A stretch of DNA of 64,000 bases from JAVBKU01 sp031553875. Its GTDB lineage: Bacteria > Bacteroidota > Bacteroidia > Bacteroidales > Rikenellaceae. Under the pieces are notes generated by a model. It was not told the origin of the DNA. It made no database searches and worked only from the letters and a program-made list of their open reading frames with translations. This document shows positions 7,218 to 15,718 of this stretch, one piece after another. Both the position numbers and the translations under genes were made by a program. The DNA is taken from assembly GCA_031553875.1 (NCBI GenBank), contig JAVBKU010000007.1, positions 24,375 to 88,374 of the forward strand, in the 5' to 3' direction. Position 1 is the first letter of the stretch, and each line of letters opens with the position of its first letter.

Positions 7218-8699
7218 CTACCCCATCCTCTGCCTTTCCACCTCTTTCCTGACCTTGGCAATGTCTATATCCAGGTTGCGGGCGATATCGGTACCGCAAC
7301 GTTCGTCGGCCTGATAGAATCGGGCTATGGCCCTCACGCGGATATCCTCGGGCACACCGTCCATCGCCGCCGCCACGTTTGAGGCGATACGTATCTTCTC
7401 CTCCTCCGGTACAAGGCGGTAGAGGTCGCCGGGCTGGGTGTAATAATCTTTGTCCACCCTGTGGTTGTATACTCCGGCGTCGCCGTCGATACGCAGGTGC
7501 GGCTCGGTGTAGCTGTTGTCGTCAATAGGGCCACCGAAGCTGTTGGGCTCGTAGTTTACCTCTCCGCCATGGTTGTCATCGAAGCGCATCTGACCATCAT
7601 GATGATAGTTGTGCACCGGACAGCGCGAGGCGTTGATAGGCAGCGAATCCGAATTCACACCCAGACGGTAACGCTGCGCGTCTGCATAGGCGAAGAGCCT
7701 GCCCTGCAGCATCTTGTCGGGCGAGAATCCGATACCCGGCACCACATTGGCGGGATTGAACGCCGACTGCTCCACCTCAGCGAAATAGTTCTCGGGATTA
7801 CGGTTGAGTTCCATAATACCCACCTCGATAAGGGGATAGTCCTTCTGGCTCCACACCTTGGTCAGGTCGAACGGATTGAAGCGGTATGTCCTGGCCTCCT
7901 CCTCGGTCATTATCTGCACGCACATTCTCCAGCGCGGAAAATCTTTCGCGGCGATATGTTCGAACAGATCGCGCTGCGAAGCCTCTCTGTCGCATCCCAC
8001 GACCTCCTCTGCCTCGGCATTGGTATAATTAGCGATGCCCTGCATCGACTTGAAATGGAACTTCACCCAATGGCGCTCGCCCTGCTTGTTGATAAAGCTG
8101 TAGGTGTGGCTGCCGAATCCGTGCATCTGGCGGAGGCTGCGGGGAATACCCCTGTCACTCATCAGGATCATAACCTGGTGGAGCGACTCGGGGCTGAGGC
8201 CCCAAAAATCCCACATGGCGGTATTACTGCGCAGGTTGGTCTTCGGATCGCGCTTCTGGGTGTGGATGAAGTCGGGAAACTTGAGCGGATCGCGCAGGAA
8301 GAACACGGGCGTGTTGTTACCCACTAAGTCCCAGTTGCCCTCCTCAGTGTAGAATTTCAGGGCAAAACCCCTCACGTCACGCTCCGTGTCGGCCGCACCG
8401 CGCTCGCCAGCCACTGTGGAGAAGCGCAGGAACATATCGGTCTTTTTACCTTTTTTAGAAAATATGGCTGCCTTGGTGTAGCGTGTGATGTCGCCGGTGA
8501 TGGTTAACGTGCCGTGCGCTCCTGAGCCCTTGGCGTGCACCACCCTCTCGGGAATGCGCTCGCGGTTGAAGTGGGCCAGTTTTTCCATCATCCACACGTT
8601 CTGCATCAGCGCAGGCCCGTGCGGCCCGGCCGTCTGGATGTTTTGATTATCTCCCACCGGCGCTCCGGCCTGCGTGGTAAGCCTCTTTTTCTCTTTCAT
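7218..8699 (-). CDS. katA: Catalase (monofunctional haem catalase, clade 3-like)
   Basis: From the ATG at complement 8697-8699 the protein has 493 residues; an ATG at 8726 is an alternative. It disproportionates hydrogen peroxide in the cytoplasm. The catalytic His (ERVVHAKGSGAHG, His55), the active-site Asn (DLVGNNTPVFF), the substrate-channel motif FLRFSTVAGERGAADTERD and the proximal haem Tyr (RLFAYADAQRYRLG) are all present. The size is that of small-subunit catalases. There is no signal peptide and no adjacent regulator such as OxyR. It is a single-gene unit with a terminator at 7133-7160. Confidence 0.97.
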   Translation of the reverse strand: MKEKKRLTTQAGAPVGDNQNIQTAGPHGPALMQNVWMMEKLAHFNRERIPERVVHAKGSGAHGTLTITGDITRYTKAAIFSKKGKKTDMFLRFSTVAGERGAADTERDVRGFALKFYTEEGNWDLVGNNTPVFFLRDPLKFPDFIHTQKRDPKTNLRSNTAMWDFWGLSPESLHQVMILMSDRGIPRSLRQMHGFGSHTYSFINKQGERHWVKFHFKSMQGIANYTNAEAEEVVGCDREASQRDLFEHIAAKDFPRWRMCVQIMTEEEARTYRFNPFDLTKVWSQKDYPLIEVGIMELNRNPENYFAEVEQSAFNPANVVPGIGFSPDKMLQGRLFAYADAQRYRLGVNSDSLPINASRCPVHNYHHDGQMRFDDNHGGEVNYEPNSFGGPIDDNSYTEPHLRIDGDAGVYNHRVDKDYYTQPGDLYRLVPEEEKIRIASNVAAAMDGVPEDIRVRAIARFYQADERCGTDIARNLDIDIAKVRKEVERQRMG

Positions 8700-9019
8700 G
8701 GTAGCGGGTTTTAGTATGTTGGACATATTAAGGTCATAGCTTGATAACACCAACAACAAACATGCCGCTATATGTTCGCCGCTGTAAGCGCCTCGCTACA
8801 TACACAACTTCTACACACGACGCTACCATGTCAAACCGCTCCCTACTTTACTTTCACACCCCGCAGGGCGGCAGGAATCCCGATTAGTAAAAATATTTTT
8901 TAATATATTTTCATGACTATTGTTTCTTTTTTAATATTTAATGTATTACCTTACTGGTGTATTTACAGGCTTTCATCGTGTTCCGCCAATATCACCCATC
9001 CCCCTAAAACTATTGGCTT
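8700..9019. other. Intergenic region between divergent catalase and paralogue genes
   Basis: The part near 8885-8945 is very AT-rich and probably carries the promoter of the paralogue operon, but no clear -33/-7 pair can be picked. Nothing else is recognisable. Confidence 0.4.
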
Positions 9020-9991
9020 ATGAAAAATTCGCCTTCACTCGCCTCTCCGTTGCTCGATTTGATTCGCACCAGGAAATTCGTTTTCAGGTCAATCGTCCTC
9101 TCATTATTGGCAACATTTTTCATGAGCGGTAAAGCGCACGCATTGACTCCCGCCGACAGCGCACGGTATGATTCGCTCAAAAAAGAATGCGATTACGAGA
9201 CATGTCGGGAGTATATAAAGAGCATGAAGCGTGAATATAGAAAACAGATCACCGTAGACTCCCTCTCTTTTTGGATTCCCATTGTAAAATCATATCCGGA
9301 GTATTTCGAAACCTTCGACAATGATACGGTGGCTCGTTATGCTAAGATATTCTCTCCCGATTACGGATGTCCTTCGCGCGTACGTGTTAAGGCAGGAATT
9401 ACGTACAACGCACTCACCCAAAGCCGTGAAAATATCTCTAATAAGACTCGTCGTATAATAAAGTCGTTGATGTCCGATATTTTTTACAGTGATCTGGTTT
9501 TGGAAAGGGATACAACCGAAAATAGAAACGAATATTTTAACAAACTCATGTCTGAAGAGATGAGGATCAGACAAAAGTCTACCAAGACTGTATTTGTGAG
9601 CATAACTAACAATAAACCTGCAACGGATAAATTTTCCTCAAAGACAAAATTTTATAAACAGGCCGGGAAACGATTTGTAGTAACCTCCTCTCGGGTACTT
9701 CCGGACGGGACACGGCAAGTAGACTATGCCTCTCAATCTATTCCAAGTTTGAATAAAGTGAATACCAGATCTGTTAAAGTGTCATACATAGATGATTACT
9801 TTATTGCCCTTCAAAAAGCCAACCTCGCCTCTCTGCACGTTATCCTCGACGACCATATCCGTCGCGGCGTGGCGATAGATGTAAGTTGGATTCCGGAAAG
9901 CACCATGACGATTATCTCCAACAAAAAAATCCGCGACCTCGAGAAACAGATTAACACAATTAAGACACTGGCGACAATAGCTGTAAACTAA
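9020..9991 (+). CDS. Secreted protein of unknown function, tandem paralogue 1
   Basis: This 323-residue protein is not from a family I recognise. It has an N-terminal basic and hydrophobic export signal (residues about 18-42, ending AHA). It shares blocks with the next two genes: DSLKKECDYETCREYI, SYPEYFE, YGCPSRVR, ALTQSR, LMSDIFYSDLV, and a C-terminal ILDDHIRRGVAIDVSWIP followed by NKKIRDLEKQINTI. Its signal peptide is longer and different from those of the other two copies, so it diverged earliest or acquired another N-terminus. It lies 12 bases before paralogue 2, suggesting an operon. The conserved C-terminal helix could be a partner-binding or multimerisation segment. Confidence 0.8.
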   Translation: MKNSPSLASPLLDLIRTRKFVFRSIVLSLLATFFMSGKAHALTPADSARYDSLKKECDYETCREYIKSMKREYRKQITVDSLSFWIPIVKSYPEYFETFDNDTVARYAKIFSPDYGCPSRVRVKAGITYNALTQSRENISNKTRRIIKSLMSDIFYSDLVLERDTTENRNEYFNKLMSEEMRIRQKSTKTVFVSITNNKPATDKFSSKTKFYKQAGKRFVVTSSRVLPDGTRQVDYASQSIPSLNKVNTRSVKVSYIDDYFIALQKANLASLHVILDDHIRRGVAIDVSWIPESTMTIISNKKIRDLEKQINTIKTLATIAVN

Positions 9992-10003
9992 TCCCTTTAT
10001 GCC

Positions 10004-10918
10004 ATGAAAAAGCATTTCACATATCTGGTATTGTTAACGTTTGCGGTTGTCGGCACCCTTTCCGCCCAGTCAACCGACACCACTAAAACCTTGCTGCTCG
10101 ACTCCCTCAAACGCGAGTACAGCTACGAAGCCATAAGAAGCTATCTGAATTTCATCGATCAAAGGAAAAACTGGGATAATTCCTTTATTTCATGGGAGAA
10201 CCCCATACCCATAGCTCAGGCATATCCCGGTTATTTCGAACGGAGACCCGGCAAGAATGTAATACACGGCAATGGCTTTTTTTATTATAAGTATGGAAGT
10301 CCAGCCACGGCCCGCCCCAAGAGGAGTCCTGCATATGAGGCTCTCACTCAAAGCAGGCGTGTTGTAGACTCGATGACCAAGGTGGTTGCTGATATTCTAA
10401 TGGCCGACCCAGCCTATAGCGATGCCATTAATCTACTTGATGATCCCACTGCGGACAAGAAACAAATAAGGGATATTCTCAACAACGAATTTAATAGGAT
10501 AAGGGCCGCTAACGTAGAGATGGGTTATTTAAAACATATCCCTGGAGGCCCTCGCAATTCTCTTAATGTCCGATATTACAAAAGTTCGGGTGAAGCGTTC
10601 AGTCCCGATATAACCCGTGATAATATTTTCATACTCATAAGTGATTATGCGCGCGCCGAGTTTTTGAGAGATCGTAACGAGAATCTGGCTTTATCTCCTC
10701 AGAAGTCTGTCGAAGTTTCATTTATGGCGCTCTATTATTCGGCGTTGAAATCGGCCAATTACGCCGCCCTACGTATAATCCTCGATGATCATATCAATCA
10801 GAAAAAAGATATCAATATAGATTGGTTCCCGGATGGAACTATGGAAAAAATAAACAATAATAAGCTACGCGACATCCAGAAGCAGATCAAAGCCCTAGAC
10901 AAACAGAGACCCGGCTAA
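10004..10918 (+). CDS. Secreted protein of unknown function, tandem paralogue 2
   Basis: This 304-residue protein has a signal peptide MKKHFTYLVLLTFAVVGTLSA (cleavage after about residue 21). The first 36 bases of the gene are identical to those of paralogue 3, which points to recent duplication or gene conversion. Shared family blocks are LLLDSLKREYSYEAIRSYL, QAYPGYFE, YKYGSPATARP, ALTQSRRVVDSM, LMADPAYSDA, RIILDDHINQKKDINIDWFP and NNKLRDIQKQIKAL. The middle region (about residues 140-230) is variable between copies. No enzymatic motif or metal site is visible. Confidence 0.8.
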   Translation: MKKHFTYLVLLTFAVVGTLSAQSTDTTKTLLLDSLKREYSYEAIRSYLNFIDQRKNWDNSFISWENPIPIAQAYPGYFERRPGKNVIHGNGFFYYKYGSPATARPKRSPAYEALTQSRRVVDSMTKVVADILMADPAYSDAINLLDDPTADKKQIRDILNNEFNRIRAANVEMGYLKHIPGGPRNSLNVRYYKSSGEAFSPDITRDNIFILISDYARAEFLRDRNENLALSPQKSVEVSFMALYYSALKSANYAALRIILDDHINQKKDINIDWFPDGTMEKINNNKLRDIQKQIKALDKQRPG

Positions 10919-10937
10919 ACCCTAATACGCCAATGCC

Positions 10938-11894
10938 ATGAAAAAGCATTTCACATATCTGGTATTGTTAACGATTGCGGTAACCGGCAGCCTTTCCGCC
11001 CAGCCAACCGACACGGCAAAGGTCTCGCTGCTCGACTCCCTCAAACGGGAATACAGCTACGAAATTTGCAGGCAATTTATCAACCGCCCCCTATCAAATA
11101 CGACGGAAATATATGCTTGTGTAACCAACTGCGAACTATTCCCCATAACCTCCATCTACAGCGAATATTTCACCCGCGTGGATGATCCTTCCTTTATTCT
11201 ACCCAACAGCACTCATTTGAGCTATGAGTACGGCTGCCCGGCCAGGACGGCTGTGGCCGACGGCGCGTGCAATATACAACTTCACGTTGCCCGCAAGGGG
11301 TTAAAAACAGGACTCCGGGCTCTATATTCCGCCCTCATGTCCGATGCGGAATACAGGGACATCGCCAAAACAATTTCGCGCGGCAAATACTCCAATCGGG
11401 CGAAATTAGACAGCCTGCTGCTTCGCAGGGAATCGATTATCAGGTGGTTTTCATCTAATCGACAGGCCCAAGGATCAGGCAGCATATACGACCTCATGAG
11501 CACGCTGCCCATCCCTCCCTCCGCCACTCAAGGCCCTCTGTTAGCAGAAACCTACGACTACAATCCACCTCCCCACCGCAATGATATGTTTCATGTACCA
11601 CCGCCGGAAACGTTAATAGGTTTCTCTAATAGTGGTGGTGGATATAATTCTAAGTCTACGAGAAATGTGGCAAAGCCGCGCCCGTCGTACTATAGAAGCA
11701 AAATCCCCCCGTTTAATAACTACATCATGTCGATGAAAAAGGCCAACAAAAACGCCCTTAGGATAATCCTCATCGACCATATCCTCCGGGGTAAGGCCTT
11801 AGACGTGAACTGGATATCCTGGCATGTCGTTCAGCATCTAACCAACGATAAACTCCGCGATCTGGAAACACAGATAGAAGCTCTTGAAAAGTAA
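10938..11894 (+). CDS. Secreted protein of unknown function, tandem paralogue 3
   Basis: This 318-residue protein has a signal peptide almost identical to that of paralogue 2. Family blocks are LLDSLKREYSYEICRQFI, YSEYFTRV, YEYGCPARTA, LMSDAEYRDI, RIILIDHILRGKALDVNWIS and NDKLRDLETQIEALEK. It differs by a proline-rich linker (about residues 195-255) rich in P, N, S and G. It is followed by a strong terminator, so the three paralogues probably form one transcript. Function is unknown; a cell-surface or periplasmic role is inferred from the signal peptide only. Confidence 0.8.
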   Translation: MKKHFTYLVLLTIAVTGSLSAQPTDTAKVSLLDSLKREYSYEICRQFINRPLSNTTEIYACVTNCELFPITSIYSEYFTRVDDPSFILPNSTHLSYEYGCPARTAVADGACNIQLHVARKGLKTGLRALYSALMSDAEYRDIAKTISRGKYSNRAKLDSLLLRRESIIRWFSSNRQAQGSGSIYDLMSTLPIPPSATQGPLLAETYDYNPPPHRNDMFHVPPPETLIGFSNSGGGYNSKSTRNVAKPRPSYYRSKIPPFNNYIMSMKKANKNALRIILIDHILRGKALDVNWISWHVVQHLTNDKLRDLETQIEALEK

Positions 11895-11926
11895 CAAACC
11901 TGTTGGGACTATCAGGCTAAGCGTAA

Positions 11927-11970
11927 ATAACCGCCGGTATTTGGAGAAAATACCGGCGGTTATTATATTT
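11927..11970 (+). terminator. Terminator of the paralogue operon
   Basis: A 14-base-pair stem (AACCGCCGGTATTT with its complement) around GGAG is followed by ATTATATTT, 33 bases after the stop of paralogue 3. Confidence 0.8.
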
Positions 11971-12006
11971 GGATCATATTACCTACTCTTGATAATCAGA
12001 CTTATT

Positions 12007-12927
12007 ATGATCAGGCCTTTAATTCTACTTTCCGTCGTCTTCTTACTCATTTCCGGTTCTCCACGGGCCGCCGAGCCCGTATGGCAGGGCAAGGGACGTA
12101 TAGCTATTAGCTCCGACGGCAACGAGCACGACCACGACGACTGGGCGGCAAGCCCATTCTCCATGGCCCTTATCGCCGCCAAGGGCCTGCAAAACAAGCT
12201 GGTACTATATACCTACTCCGACCACATCTGGGGTAGCAACGGCCGCGAGCCCATGCGTTACGGCATGAGCGCCTACGACCATATGAAAGAGAGCGTACTG
12301 GGCGCTAAGCGTGAATTCGGCTTCGACAAGACGAAATTCATTTGTGCCGTCGACAACCCTGAAGCGGCCTACAAAGCCATGGTCGATGTGATCAACGCCT
12401 CCTCTGCCGGCAACCCGCTTATTATCATCGCAGCGGGCCCCATGCAGGTCATAGGCGAAGCCATACACAGGGCCAGCCCTCCCAAACTCAAATATGTGAC
12501 CATCATCACCCACTCCGAGTGGAACAACAACCACAGCGACCAGCCCGAACTCGAATTCGCCTGGGACCGCCACCAGGGGTGGACGCTCGATGAGATCGAG
12601 AAATATTACTCAGCTGCCAGGGGGAGCGGTGTCAAGATAATCCGTATCGTCGACCAGAACGGCGGTGAGGGTTACGAGGGATTGCGCGCGCCGGTAGCGC
12701 AGTTCGACTGGGTGAAAACCTCCCCCGCGCGCAGCAACGACCTCTACAAACCCGGCAGCTGGGATTGGCTCTACGGCCGTCTGCAGACCGGCCTTACCAT
12801 GGGCGGCAAGCAGATCGACGCCTCCGACACGGGTATGATAGTATATATGTTCACCGGTGAGGAAAAGACCAATGTAGGCATGGCCCGCGAGATCATGGAG
12901 AATCCTCAGCCCAAGCTCAAGAGGTAA
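12007..12927 (+). CDS. Secreted nucleoside hydrolase-like protein
   Basis: I start at 12007, where MIRPLILLSVVFLLISGSPRA makes a signal peptide; the longer frame begins inside the previous terminator. The 306-residue product has an early acidic block DGNEHDHDDWAASPFSMALI that resembles the D-x-D-x-D-D calcium site of inosine-uridine nucleoside hydrolases. Strands PLIIIAAGPMQVIGEAI and YVTIITHSEWNNN follow, as in that fold. Known members cleave N-glycosidic bonds, but the overall similarity is partial, so a hydrolase acting on another glycoside is possible. It stands between a terminator and a GNAT gene and seems to have its own promoter. Confidence 0.7.
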   Translation: MIRPLILLSVVFLLISGSPRAAEPVWQGKGRIAISSDGNEHDHDDWAASPFSMALIAAKGLQNKLVLYTYSDHIWGSNGREPMRYGMSAYDHMKESVLGAKREFGFDKTKFICAVDNPEAAYKAMVDVINASSAGNPLIIIAAGPMQVIGEAIHRASPPKLKYVTIITHSEWNNNHSDQPELEFAWDRHQGWTLDEIEKYYSAARGSGVKIIRIVDQNGGEGYEGLRAPVAQFDWVKTSPARSNDLYKPGSWDWLYGRLQTGLTMGGKQIDASDTGMIVYMFTGEEKTNVGMAREIMENPQPKLKR

Positions 12928-13016
12928 CATTCTCCCGCAACACGTATAAACTCCCGCACGCCTTAGCCGCCCAGGGGCCTGCCGCAGCCACATAAAAGGC
13001 CTTAAATTCGTACCCC

Positions 13017-13442
13017 ATGATACGCAAATACACTCCCCCCGACACCGACGCCATCATAACTCTCTGGCTCGAGGCCTCTGCCATTTCCCATGGTTTCGCA
13101 GGAAGGGCTTATTGGGAAGCTATGACGGAGGAGGTACGGAATACCTACCTGCCCCGCTCCGTCACCCACGTGTACGAGACCGAGGGCGAGATACTCGGTT
13201 TTATTTCGATGCTTGAAGACAATGTCGCCGGCCTGTTCGTATCGCCGTCAGCCCAGGGACGGGGCATAGGAAGCAAACTTATCGACTTCGTAAAAGCCTG
13301 TCACCCGAAGCTGACCCTATCGGTCTTCAAAGACAACCCCCGCGCCCGCAAGTTCTACGAGCGCGAGGGCTTCCACCCTACCGGCGAGGGCATCGACTCC
13401 GCCACCGGATTTCCCGAAATTTATATGGCTTGGGAAAAATAA
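13017..13442 (+). CDS. GNAT family N-acetyltransferase
   Basis: This 141-residue protein shows the acetyl-CoA binding signature of the Gcn5-related family, LFVSPSAQGRGIGSKLIDFV (motif A, about residues 81-100), and motif B as LSVFKDNPRARKFYEREGF (about residues 106-124). The substrate is not predictable. The gene lies 89 bases after the nucleoside hydrolase-like gene and converges with the frameshifted oxidoreductase. Confidence 0.9.
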   Translation: MIRKYTPPDTDAIITLWLEASAISHGFAGRAYWEAMTEEVRNTYLPRSVTHVYETEGEILGFISMLEDNVAGLFVSPSAQGRGIGSKLIDFVKACHPKLTLSVFKDNPRARKFYEREGFHPTGEGIDSATGFPEIYMAWEK

Positions 13443-13471
13443 CCCCGCTAAATATTTCGCGGGACGCCTAT

Positions 13472-14813
13472 TTACAATCCCATCCACACATTCTGCGCCA
13501 GAAGGGCCTTGCGCAGTTTGGCGGTGTCTACATCCCTGACGCTCGCCCTATCGTTAACGGCAATGGCCGCAGCAACACCGGCCCCTTGCCCTGTAACCAG
13601 GCATGTGCCGATAACCCTGCCATCCTCGACCAGCGCCCTCTCGTGGCTGAAACATCTGCCTGCCACCAACAGGTTTTGCGTCTTCTTCGGCACCAGGGCC
13701 CGATACGGTATCTGCCAGCAGGGACGCTGCTGCGGGCTGACTTTCTTGCCTCTGAACGGCACCGATATCCATGCGCCGCTCACGCCTATCGCGTCGTCGA
13801 ACGAGGCATAGGTCATTGATTCCTCAAATGTAAGCGTATACATTCCTTTCAGGATTCGAGACGCGCGCACACCCAATTGCGGAGCCGTTTCGAGCAGGAA
13901 TACATCCTCATACCCGGGCGATTTACGGAGTTCCTCCGTCTGTTCCCATATCTTCTTGCGGTATTTGGCCTGTAGGCGAGAGAGGTTCTTCACGTCGAGG
14001 GCCGACTGATCGTGTTCACCAACCATATTGACCCAGTTTACGCTCTTCAGCGGGGTCGGCTTCCCTATAACATGCGCTGTCTTCTCTTTAAATCCCGGAC
14101 GCGTGGGGTCGATCCTGTCGATATTACCGAGACGGTGCACAAGACCTATATCGTACTTGATCTCATAGAAATCCTCTCCTGCCCAGTTAAAGACGTCGCC
14201 GTCGCCCGTACAATCTATGACTACTTTGGCCAGAACGGCCTGACGTCCAGATTTACTCTCGATGAAGGCTCCTTTTATGACGTCACCATCCATTATCGCC
14301 TGCGTGGCCCAGGAATGATATATCATCGTAACTCCCGCACTGGAAACCATCTCGCCGAGCAGATACTTGGCTGCTTCGGGATCCACCACGGGATTGACCT
14401 CCTTGTATGTCATCCCCATATCCTTCAAGCGGGAAAACATCTCACCACCTATTCCTTGGATCACCTGATGAGTTTTATTATCCTTACCTAACCCGTGCGT
14501 AGACAACAGGGGCAACACCAATCCACCCGTCCACAACCCGCCGAGGTGGTTGTAGCGCTCCAAAAGGCACACCCTCACGGGCAGCAGCTATGGCGGCAGC
14601 AACTCCCGCAGGGCCTCCGCCCACCACCAGCACATCAGTCTCCTCGAGTATAGGTATGCGGCGTTGAGGTTCCGCGACAAATCCATCCTCGCCGATCGCA
14701 ATGCCTTCGTCGGGCTGTGACGCGCTTCGACACGACGTCCCCACAATGGTGTTGGCCAATACCAGCGAGCCTCCGCCGACCAATACTTTGGACAAAAACT
14801 CCCTGCGTTTCAT
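13472..14813 (-). pseudogene. FAD-dependent oxidoreductase (PF12831-like), Tat lipoprotein, frameshifted
   Basis: Two overlapping frames together make one full-length protein. The first (14813 down to 14484) gives a Tat signal (KRREFLSK), a possible lipobox at Cys28 and the FAD motif VLVVGGGPAGVAAAIAAAREG. The second (from 14578) continues with RVCLLERYNHLGGLWTGG, later VVIDCTGDGDVFNWAGE and QNLLVAGRCFSHERALVEDGR near the end. The join is at 14571-14578, where ACCCTCAC (GTGAGGGT on the coding strand) stands once. Two tandem copies would restore the reading frame and the family pattern G-V-R-V-C-L-L-E. Either the gene is broken by loss of one 8-base unit or the site is a slippage switch. It is related to the intact secreted FAD protein at 4.9-6.7 kb. 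Confidence 0.85.
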
Positions 14814-15048
14814 AGTATTATATTTTTAAGGTTAGGCTATTCTCGTAAATGCGTTTATCTCACACTCCTCGAACACTTATTATTTCAAAGTAAAACTATT
14901 TTCTCACAAATACAAAATAACCTATGTAGCGAATAAAAATATTCACACAAAACCGCGTATACAGACCTGGATAGCACGAAAATTGTGATATACTATTCTG
15001 AACAACTATACTATATAACAATACTATTAACCTTAAAACCCGACGATT

Positions 15049-15657
15049 ATGCATTTCTCTGACATTTTCCCCCTGGTGGTGATCAACGATACCGACCCGG
15101 AACTCATCCCGGTAGCCATAATCACCATACTCGTGATCATATTCATGCTGAGCCTTTTCAGATCGCGCAACACCTCGAGGCTAACGCTGAAGAGGCTGGT
15201 ATTGAACGACGAGAACAACCTCATATCCATCGAGTGCAAGAAGTCCGGTTTCTTTATCTGGGTGTCGTCGCTGTTCAACTTCCGCGACATCACCAAGCTG
15301 GTCATAACGCAAGACGAGCTCCGCCTTATGCAGGACGGCGAGATCACCTCCATGAGTCTCAAGCGCGGTATAGCGAGCATCAGCGGCGGATACTACGGGC
15401 GGATAAACTGGTGGCTTATTTTCTGGCTGGCCCTGTTCCTGACCGGGATACTGACCATGCCCATCGTAGCCATCGCCGGTCTGCTGGGAGCCATCATCTC
15501 GCTATTTATCCCCATGCGTATCTACGGCCTCAAGATCGAGACCGCGGGCGGAAGGAATATCATTCTCGAATTCCGCTCCAAGTCGATGGACTCGCACAAA
15601 TTCTCGGAGATAGTCACCCTCATCCGCAAGCAGGTAATAGCGGCGCAGTCCAAATAA
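15049..15657 (+). CDS. Unknown membrane protein with three hydrophobic segments
   Basis: I do not recognise this 202-residue protein. It has a first membrane segment at about residues 20-38 (LIPVAIITILVIIFMLSLF), a soluble part of about 75 residues (TSRLTLKRLVLNDENNLISI, DITKLVITQDELRLM), two adjacent membrane segments at about 122-155, and a soluble tail. The two soluble parts resemble the split PH-like domain of small bacterial membrane proteins, but this is weak. It is followed by a strong bidirectional terminator and is monocistronic. Confidence 0.75.
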   Translation: MHFSDIFPLVVINDTDPELIPVAIITILVIIFMLSLFRSRNTSRLTLKRLVLNDENNLISIECKKSGFFIWVSSLFNFRDITKLVITQDELRLMQDGEITSMSLKRGIASISGGYYGRINWWLIFWLALFLTGILTMPIVAIAGLLGAIISLFIPMRIYGLKIETAGGRNIILEFRSKSMDSHKFSEIVTLIRKQVIAAQSK

Positions 15658-15660
15658 AGA

Positions 15661-15696
15661 AAAGAGGCGCGGGAAATATTTCCCGCGCCTCTTTTC
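15661..15696 (+). terminator. Bidirectional terminator between convergent genes
   Basis: AAAGAGGCGCGGGAAA and its complement form a 16-base-pair stem with A-run and T-run on either side, serving the membrane protein gene and the agarase-like gene. Confidence 0.85.
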
Positions 15697-15718
15697 ATAC
15701 CCGCAACTTCCTCGACGC

